Below, one piece after another: positions 58,991 through 64,000 of a DNA stretch of 64,000 nt. The notes beneath the pieces were generated by a model. It did no database searches. It saw only the letters and a list, made by a program, of their open reading frames with translations, and was not told where the DNA came from. The translations under genes and the position numbers were made by a program. Source of the stretch: Solobacterium sp. (GTDB lineage Bacteria > Bacillota_I > Bacilli_A > Erysipelotrichales > Erysipelotrichaceae); NCBI GenBank assembly GCA_017469885.1, contig JAFUFO010000016.1, forward strand, positions 85,090 to 149,089. Reading direction: 5' to 3'. Within the stretch, counting starts at the first letter, position 1. Every line of letters starts with the position of its first letter.

Positions 58991-59017
58991 TTCGGTTATA
59001 TATGGCTGTTTGGAATC

Positions 59018-60298
59018 TTACGCACCCGGCTTACCGAGGAGCTTGAACATGTTCTTCTTATATACTTCAACACCCGGCTGGTTGAACGGGTTGATATCGA
59101 GCATATAGCAGGTCATGGCAGTTGCCAGGAAGAACCAGTAGCACTGGTAACCGAAGCTGTAGCCGCTCATATCCGGCATGCTGATCTGAAGGTTCGGAAC
59201 ACCGCCGGTCTCAACATGCGCTGCCAGTGTGCCCTTCATTGCCATCTTGTTGACCCAGTCAAGGTTCTTGCCTGCCAGGTAGTTCATGGAATCCAGGTTC
59301 TCCGGATCATTCGGAACGACGGTATCCAGAGTCGGCTTTTCAATCTGAAGGAGGGTCTCAAAGAGAACCTTCTTGCCTTCCTGGATGAACTGTCCGAGGG
59401 AGTGCAGATCGGTGGAGAAGGTTGCGGAATCCGGCAGGATGCCCTTTCCGTCCTTGCCTTCGGACTCACCCATCAGCTGCTTGAACCACTCGCCGAGGCA
59501 GTTGAGCTGCGGCTCATAGGTTACGAACATTTCAACGTTGTATCCCTGATTCTGCAGAATACGGCGCGCTACCGCATAACGGTATGCATCGTTCTTCGCA
59601 AGATCATCGGTATTGAGGTCATTGTATGCCGCAAGGAAGCCTTCCATGACACGGCGTACATCGATGCCTGCCAGCGCCATCGGCACAAGACCGACCGCAG
59701 TCAGAACGGAGTAACGTCCGCCGATATCATCGGGGATGACATAGCTGTCATAGCCTTCCTTGTCCGCAAGTGCCTTGAGGGTTCCTCTTGCCTTGTCGGT
59801 TGTCGCAATAATGCGGTTCTTTGCGCCGTCTTTTCCGTATTTGCGCTCCATGAACTGCTTGAGCAGACGGAATGCAAGTGCTGTTTCGGTTGTGGTTCCG
59901 GACTTGGAAATGACGTTGAGAACGACTTCCTTATCCTTGATATGGTTCAGCACCTGGCTTACATAAGTGCTGGAGAATGTATTTCCGACAAAGACAACTT
60001 CCTTGCCGTTGTCCGGGTAGAGACCCTGGATCATTTCAATCGCTGCACGTGCGCCGAGATAAGATCCGCCGATACCGCATACAACGATGCAGTCAGCCTT
60101 GTCCTTCATGCGCTCGCCGAGGGCGACGATGCGTTCAAACTCTTCCTTGTCATAGTTGACAGGCCAGTCGACCCAGCCAAGGAAATCATTGCCTGCGCCG
60201 GTCTTCTCATGAATCATCTTGTGGATTCGTGTGACATCTGCCTGATAGGATTCGATTTCTTCCTTCAGAAATGCCTGCGTGGAATCTAACTTCATCAT
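59018..60298 (-). CDS. pgi: glucose-6-phosphate isomerase
   Basis: Pgi interconverts glucose-6-P and fructose-6-P. The 426-residue protein is of the short Bacillota type. CGIGGSYLGARAAIEMI near residue 68, the sugar-phosphate loop VISKSGTTTETALAFR near 127, the IGGRYSVLTAVGLVPMA segment near 188 and WVNKMAMKGTL near 350 are family blocks. AAGGAGAAGGA precedes the ATG pair at 60298/60295. The start overlaps the S1-domain gene by 4 bases. Confidence 0.96.
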   Translation of the reverse strand: MMKLDSTQAFLKEEIESYQADVTRIHKMIHEKTGAGNDFLGWVDWPVNYDKEEFERIVALGERMKDKADCIVVCGIGGSYLGARAAIEMIQGLYPDNGKEVVFVGNTFSSTYVSQVLNHIKDKEVVLNVISKSGTTTETALAFRLLKQFMERKYGKDGAKNRIIATTDKARGTLKALADKEGYDSYVIPDDIGGRYSVLTAVGLVPMALAGIDVRRVMEGFLAAYNDLNTDDLAKNDAYRYAVARRILQNQGYNVEMFVTYEPQLNCLGEWFKQLMGESEGKDGKGILPDSATFSTDLHSLGQFIQEGKKVLFETLLQIEKPTLDTVVPNDPENLDSMNYLAGKNLDWVNKMAMKGTLAAHVETGGVPNLQISMPDMSGYSFGYQCYWFFLATAMTCYMLDINPFNQPGVEVYKKNMFKLLGKPGA

Positions 60299-60666
60299 AA
60301 TTGTCCTTCTCCTTTTTCTGATTCCGTAACCCATTGCTTCATCATGCCGGCAATGGACGAAAAACCGATATTGCTTACCGGGAGTTCTGCCTTCCGGTTC
60401 ATCGGTCTTCTTCGGCTTCTTGAATGCGTCCGGTGCAGTGCTTTCAGAGAAAGCCTTGCCTGATTGGCAGCGGCGTCAAAATCGATGATCTTTACCGTGA
60501 TGGTATCGCCGACTTTTACATAGCGGCTGATGTCTCTGACATACCCGTCACTGATTTCCGAAATGTGAATCAGTCCGCAGGTCTGCCGGTCCAGCATCAC
60601 AAATGCGCCGTACGGCTGAATGCCTGTCACTTTTCCTTCTACCGTCTGTCCAATCCGATACTGCAT
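60295..60666 (-). CDS. S1 RNA-binding domain protein (YugI/general stress protein 13 type)
   Basis: The 123-residue protein is one S1 domain (about 1-75: GQTVEGKVTGIQPYGAFVML, GLIHISEI, VKVGDTITVKIIDFD, ARLSLKAL), followed by a basic, Ser/Arg-rich tail (RTHSRSRRRP). It should bind RNA, probably on the ribosome. It is coupled to pgi by an ATGATGA overlap; in B. subtilis yugI also lies close to pgi. AGGAG and an extended -10 (TGGTAAAAT) precede it. Confidence 0.88.
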   Translation of the reverse strand: MQYRIGQTVEGKVTGIQPYGAFVMLDRQTCGLIHISEISDGYVRDISRYVKVGDTITVKIIDFDAAANQARLSLKALHRTHSRSRRRPMNRKAELPVSNIGFSSIAGMMKQWVTESEKGEGQL

Positions 60667-60738
60667 TCCTAACTCCTATTCGTCATTTTACCACTTCGAC
60701 AATCCCTGTGCTATACTCACATGTGGAGTTAAAAGGCC

Positions 60739-61194
60739 ATGATCAAAACGATGTATCCATTCTGGTCGGCAATTCTTTCGGCCGTGCTCGCACAGCTTCT
60801 GAAGCCGATCGTTCATTATATGAAAACAGGCAAGTGGAACCTGTGGCTGATCAAGGACAGCGGCGGAATGCCGAGTTCCCATACCGCGCTTGTCACAGCG
60901 CTGGCGCTGTCAGTCGGTCTGCAGGAAGCGTTCAGTTCCACGATTTTCGCGGTAACTGCGGCGCTTGCGGTCATTGTAATTTACGATGCCGCAAATGTGA
61001 GATATTATAGCGGTCAGAACATCAAGGTAACCCAGCAGCTCGTCAAGGATGTACAGGAAGAGCTGAATACGGAGTTTACCAACCCGATCTATCAGATCAA
61101 ACTGAAGGATGTTCTTGGTCATAAGTGGATGGAAGTTGTCGGAGGCGGAATTCTCGGTGCCTTTGTCGCAATTGTCTTCCATTACGGTCTGTAG
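60739..61194 (+). CDS. divergent PAP2-family membrane protein (YuiD type)
   Basis: The 151-residue protein has four or so membrane segments and the phosphatase-like block GGMPSSHTALVTALALSVG near residues 43-61. The His of the second catalytic motif lies in DAANVRYYSG-QN, where the usual motif is altered. It belongs to the DUF212/YuiD group, whose substrate is unknown. GGAG and an extended -10 (TGCTATACT) precede it. The NifU-like gene follows after 23 bases. Confidence 0.85.
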   Translation: MIKTMYPFWSAILSAVLAQLLKPIVHYMKTGKWNLWLIKDSGGMPSSHTALVTALALSVGLQEAFSSTIFAVTAALAVIVIYDAANVRYYSGQNIKVTQQLVKDVQEELNTEFTNPIYQIKLKDVLGHKWMEVVGGGILGAFVAIVFHYGL

Positions 61195-61217
61195 TTTTTC
61201 TTCAAGAGGTGACAGCG

Positions 61218-61508
61218 ATGAGTGAAACAGAAACAAATGTAAATCCGGATGTGCTTGAGCGCATCGAAAAAACCATCAACAAAATCCGTCCCTATATCCA
61301 GCAGGACGGCGGCGATGTGCAGCTCGTTGATTTCCAGGACGGTGTTGTGACTGTCCGTATGCTGGGCGCATGCGCCGGCTGTATGGCAATTGACGCAACC
61401 CTCACCGACGGCATTCAGGCAATCCTGCTTGATGAAGTGCCGGAAGTAAAGGAAGTACGTCTGGACAGCCCTGCCGCAGGCGGAGCTTTCTGGAATCCGT
61501 ATTACTGA
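61218..61508 (+). CDS. NifU-like iron-sulfur scaffold protein
   Basis: The 96-residue protein is the stand-alone NifU C-terminal (Nfu) domain. DVLERIEKTINKIRPYIQQDGGDVQL is read in parts near residues 10-35, and LGACAGCMAIDATLTDGI near 48-65 holds the CxxC cluster ligands. It carries or delivers 4Fe-4S clusters in the cytoplasm, useful for the Rnf subunits and AddB among others. AAGAGGTG precedes the ATG. Probably co-transcribed with the upstream membrane protein. Confidence 0.93.
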   Translation: MSETETNVNPDVLERIEKTINKIRPYIQQDGGDVQLVDFQDGVVTVRMLGACAGCMAIDATLTDGIQAILLDEVPEVKEVRLDSPAAGGAFWNPYY

Positions 61509-61517
61509 TGTGTGCAG

Positions 61518-61543
61518 AATCCGCGGAAATGCGGATTTTTTTA
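61518..61543 (+). terminator. intrinsic terminator
   Basis: AATCCGC (61518-61524) and GCGGATT (61531-61537) are followed by T6, ten bases after the NifU-like stop. Confidence 0.85.
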
Positions 61544-61547
61544 TTCT

Positions 61548-61595
61548 CCGGCAGAAAGATTTCGCAATATCTGCCGGAATTTTCATTAATTCCGG
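61548..61595 (+). repeat. two overlapping, mutually exclusive hairpins upstream of glnN
   Basis: Hairpin 1 pairs CCGGCAGA (61548-61555) with TCTGCCGG (61570-61577). Hairpin 2 pairs CCGGAATT (61574-61581) with AATTCCGG (61588-61595) and is followed by TATTTTTT. Both use 61574-61577, so only one can form. The layout is that of an antiterminator/terminator pair, or of stacked backup terminators for the upstream operon. Confidence 0.55.
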
Positions 61596-61698
61596 TATTT
61601 TTTAAATTTTTTTCAGGTTTTTCTGCGAAAAATTCCATCTTTTCGTTGCATTTCTGAATTTTTACGCAAAAATAGTATCAATAAAGGAGAAATTCATC

Positions 61699-63783
61699 AT
61701 GGAGAAACCGTTTGAAGAATTCGGATCACTTGTCTTTTCCGAATCAATGATGAAAGAACGTCTGCCCAAGCCCGTTTATCTTTCACTGAAGAAAACCGTC
61801 GCCAATGAGGGGACGCTTGACCGTCAGACTGCCGATTCCATTGCGCATGCCATGAAGCGCTGGGCGCTGGAAAACGGCGCAACCCATTACACCCACTGGT
61901 TCCAGCCGCTGACCGGAACCACAGCTGAAAAACACGACGCATTCATCGATCCGGACAGCGCCGGCGAACCGATGACGCATTTCTCCGGAAAGAATCTCAT
62001 CAAGGGAGAACCGGATGCGTCCAGCTTCCCGAGCGGCGGCCTGCGCGCAACCTTCGAAGCACGCGGTTATACCTACTGGGATGTGACCAGTCCGGTCTTC
62101 ATCAAGGACAATGTCCTCTGCATCCCGACCGTATTCGTATCCTATAACGGCGAATCCCTCGACAAGAAGGATCCGCTGCTCAAATCCATCAAGGCAGTCT
62201 CCACCGCCGCAACCCGTGTGGTCAATCTGCTTGGCGAAAAGGAAGTCCGTGCCTGCACGCCGGTCGTCGGCCTTGAACAGGAATACTTCCTGATTGACCG
62301 GAAGCACTTTGAACAGCGCCCGGATCTCCGTCTGACCGGACGCACTCTCTTTGGTGCACCGGCATCCAAGGGACAGGAACTTTCGGACCATTACTTCGGT
62401 GCCCTTCCGAAACGGGTCTCCGAATTCATGCGTGATGTCGACAACGAACTGTGGAAGCTCGGCATCTACGCAAAGACCGAGCACAACGAGGTCGCCCCGG
62501 GTCAGTTTGAACTGGCACCGGTTTATTCCAACTCCAACATGGCGGTGGATGACAACCAGCTGACCATGGAAATCCTTGCCAAGACGGCAGAAAAGCACGG
62601 GCTTGCCTGCCTGCTTCACGAGAAGCCGTTTGAAGGCATCAACGGCTCCGGCAAGCACAACAACTGGTCCCTGACGACCGACACCGGGCAGAACCTGTTC
62701 TCTCCGGGTGAGAAACCGGCTGAAAACATCCGCTTCCTGCTGTTTGTATGTGCATTTATCCAGGCGGTGGATGACAATGCGCGTCTTCTGCGGATGAGCG
62801 CAAGCTGCGCCGGCAACGATCATCGTCTCGGTGCGGATGAAGCTCCGCCTGCCATCATTTCCATTTATCTTGGAAGCTATATCGAACAGATCCTCTACGG
62901 AATCTACATGGGCAAGAAGTCGAAGAACGAAAAGAATCCGGCCGAGTTCAGTCCGATTGCCGGTCTCTCCTACATTCCGCACGATAACTCCGACCGCAAC
63001 CGTACTTCCCCGCTTGCCTTCACCGGAAACAAATTCGAGTTCCGCATGCTGGGATCGTCCATGTCTGCGGCGGTTGCCAATACCGTGATCAATGCGATCA
63101 TGGCTGATTCCCTCAACCATATCGCAGAACAGCTGGAAGGCATCAAGTACCTCCAGGATGTCCGCGCCAAGGCACTGGATATCTGCCGTGACATCATCGA
63201 CAAGCATAAGCGGGTGCTCTTCTCCGGCGACGGTTATTCCGAAGCCTGGGTCAAGGAAGCCGCACGCCGCGGACTGCCCAACGTGAAGTCCTTCATTGAA
63301 AGCATCGATGTTCTGGACGACGAAAAGACCATCGCGATGCTTACCGGTCTTGGCATCTATACGGAAAAGGAACTTGCGGCCCGCAAGGCCATCTATGCCG
63401 AACAGTATGTTTCCATCATCGGCATTGAAGTAAAGACTCTGCTTTCCATGGTGCGCAAGTCGGTTCTTCCCGCAATGAGCGCAGAGCTGAAGTTCTACGG
63501 CGAGACAATGCAGGCTGCGGTCAAGGCGCCGAAGTTCATCAAGGACCGTGTCAGTGAACTGGAAAAGCTGATCGACAAGGTGTATTCCGGAACGCAGAAG
63601 CTTGAAAAAGAATATGCCGAAGTCATGGCGATCACGTCCGCAGAAAAAGCGGGGCTCCGCATTTACCGCGAAACCACCGCTCTGATGAATGAACTGCGCG
63701 AAACGCTGGACCGCTATGAGGTCATTGCGTCTCCCGAGTTCTACAAGGTTCCGGGATACGAGGAAATGCTCTTCTCCCTGTAA
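61699..63783 (+). CDS. glnN: glutamine synthetase type III
   Basis: The 694-residue protein is a type III glutamine synthetase, which makes glutamine from glutamate and ammonia. FEARGYTYWDVTSPVF lies near 115, VGLEQEYFLIDR near 190 (metal ligands), and KTEHNEVAPGQFELAPVY near 260. GSGKHNNWSL near 315 and NDHRLGADEAPPAI near 372 are further conserved metal and substrate blocks. It is much longer than types I and II, as the family should be. AAAGGAG precedes the ATG; its own promoter is not clear in the AT-rich leader. A terminator follows. Confidence 0.95.
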   Translation: MEKPFEEFGSLVFSESMMKERLPKPVYLSLKKTVANEGTLDRQTADSIAHAMKRWALENGATHYTHWFQPLTGTTAEKHDAFIDPDSAGEPMTHFSGKNLIKGEPDASSFPSGGLRATFEARGYTYWDVTSPVFIKDNVLCIPTVFVSYNGESLDKKDPLLKSIKAVSTAATRVVNLLGEKEVRACTPVVGLEQEYFLIDRKHFEQRPDLRLTGRTLFGAPASKGQELSDHYFGALPKRVSEFMRDVDNELWKLGIYAKTEHNEVAPGQFELAPVYSNSNMAVDDNQLTMEILAKTAEKHGLACLLHEKPFEGINGSGKHNNWSLTTDTGQNLFSPGEKPAENIRFLLFVCAFIQAVDDNARLLRMSASCAGNDHRLGADEAPPAIISIYLGSYIEQILYGIYMGKKSKNEKNPAEFSPIAGLSYIPHDNSDRNRTSPLAFTGNKFEFRMLGSSMSAAVANTVINAIMADSLNHIAEQLEGIKYLQDVRAKALDICRDIIDKHKRVLFSGDGYSEAWVKEAARRGLPNVKSFIESIDVLDDEKTIAMLTGLGIYTEKELAARKAIYAEQYVSIIGIEVKTLLSMVRKSVLPAMSAELKFYGETMQAAVKAPKFIKDRVSELEKLIDKVYSGTQKLEKEYAEVMAITSAEKAGLRIYRETTALMNELRETLDRYEVIASPEFYKVPGYEEMLFSL

Positions 63784-63789
63784 CACCAT

Positions 63790-63817
63790 GCACGCACACC
63801 GATTGCGGTGTGCGTTT
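63790..63817 (+). terminator. intrinsic terminator of glnN
   Basis: CGCACACC (63793-63800) and GGTGTGCG (63807-63814) with a 6-base loop, followed by T5. Confidence 0.85.
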
Positions 63818-63864
63818 TTATTATGCGTGCAGGAAAAAGAAAACTCCTGCGGCAGCTTCTGATA

Positions 63865-64000
63865 TGATCCCGCCAAAGTAGACACACGAAATATAGAAAC
63901 GTGTATCTATGGAGGTGGGATTTTATCATGGGAAGAAAATTAAAGGTTTCCTATGAAGACAAGATCAAGGCATGTGAGGATTATTTGAGTGGAACTGCAA
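63865..64000 (+). mobile_element. left end of an IS3-family-type element (cut by window edge)
   Basis: A candidate terminal sequence starts at 63865 (TGATCCCGCCAAAGTAGACAC), like IS150-group ends. An imperfect hairpin in the leader (TAGACACACG with CGTGTATCTA, 9 of 10) precedes a transposase OrfA start at 63928. Codon use in the ORF is more AT-rich than the neighbours. The other end lies beyond the window. Confidence 0.65.
63928..64000 (+). CDS. transposase OrfA, helix-turn-helix type (5' part)
   Basis: The ATG at 63928 follows GGAGGTGG and opens MGRKLKVSYEDKIKACEDYL, which runs off the window. This is the start of the helix-turn-helix subunit of IS3/IS150-type transposases, which binds the element's ends and is usually made into OrfAB by frameshifting. 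Only 24 residues are visible, so the subgroup cannot be set. Confidence 0.75.
   Translation, partial: MGRKLKVSYEDKIKACEDYLSGTA

Noticed and set aside
58871..60289. 472-codon open frame on the plus strand
   Set aside because: Antisense to pgi, a certain gene.
61783..63885. 700-codon open frame on the minus strand
   Set aside because: Antisense to the type III glutamine synthetase; no recognisable motifs.

Overview
The window looks like chromosome from a fermentative, anaerobic Bacillota. My best guess is the Erysipelotrichia/Erysipelotrichales. This rests on gene content: the rapZ-yvcK-whiA block, AddAB, OhrR, PyrR, a type III glutamine synthetase, an Rnf complex with ApbE, and Shine-Dalgarno sites of the AGGAGG type. 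Base composition is moderately GC-rich by eye. Coding density is high, most transcription units end in clear intrinsic terminators, and the only mobile DNA is the start of an IS3-type element at the right edge.

Layout. 1-5.2 kb: RNase Z, serine synthesis (serC-serA), a secreted protein and a DUF4230 protein. 5.2-12.6 kb: an acetyltransferase with a small membrane protein, a membrane-anchored paralogue, a two-gene NHLM-type ABC exporter whose second gene is frameshifted, a broken small gene and a lipoprotein. 12.7-22.3 kb: gapA, the rapZ-yvcK-whiA operon with two trailing genes, and a two-AAA-module ATPase with an XpaC-like partner. 22.4-32.1 kb: addB-addA, nudC, a PTS IIBC protein with a degenerate IIB domain, an esterase and the second membrane-anchored paralogue. 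32.1-36.5 kb: a redox region with a thioredoxin-fold lipoprotein, glutathione peroxidase-ohrR-CDF exporter behind a perfect OhrR box, a GlsB-like protein and a rhodanese-thioredoxin lipoprotein. 36.6-38.7 kb: a CARF/HEPN-like protein with no CRISPR locus nearby. 39-45.4 kb: aspartate-family synthesis as divergent hom-lysC-asd and thrC-thrB-thrR units around a palindrome. 45.4-50.5 kb: cyclophilin, tRNA-His, pyrR, an orphan CpaB-like protein and a lipoprotein. 50.5-56.9 kb: an unusual Rnf operon (C-D-G-E-A-small Cys protein-mini-B) with divergent apbE. 56.9-64 kb: a voltage-gated K+ channel, pgi with an S1-domain gene, a YuiD-like protein, a NifU-like protein, type III glutamine synthetase and an IS edge.

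How it fits together. Rnf couples ferredoxin/NAD redox to ion pumping, and ApbE supplies the covalent FMN that RnfD and RnfG need. The hom/lysC/asd and thrC/thrB sets form one route from aspartate to threonine, probably controlled by the ACT-domain regulator at the end of the thr operon. The peroxidase-OhrR-CDF operon looks autoregulated.

The most unusual items are four. The Rnf operon has an RnfB reduced to its N-terminal domain, an added 57-residue Cys-rich membrane protein, and an RnfD fused to a second FMN-binding domain. There is an orphan CARF/HEPN-like protein. The NHLM-type exporter has lost its C39 catalytic residues. At least seven genes appear to be transcribed from -10 boxes so close to the ATG that their mRNAs should be leaderless. 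All functional calls are by reading the sequence; no search was run.
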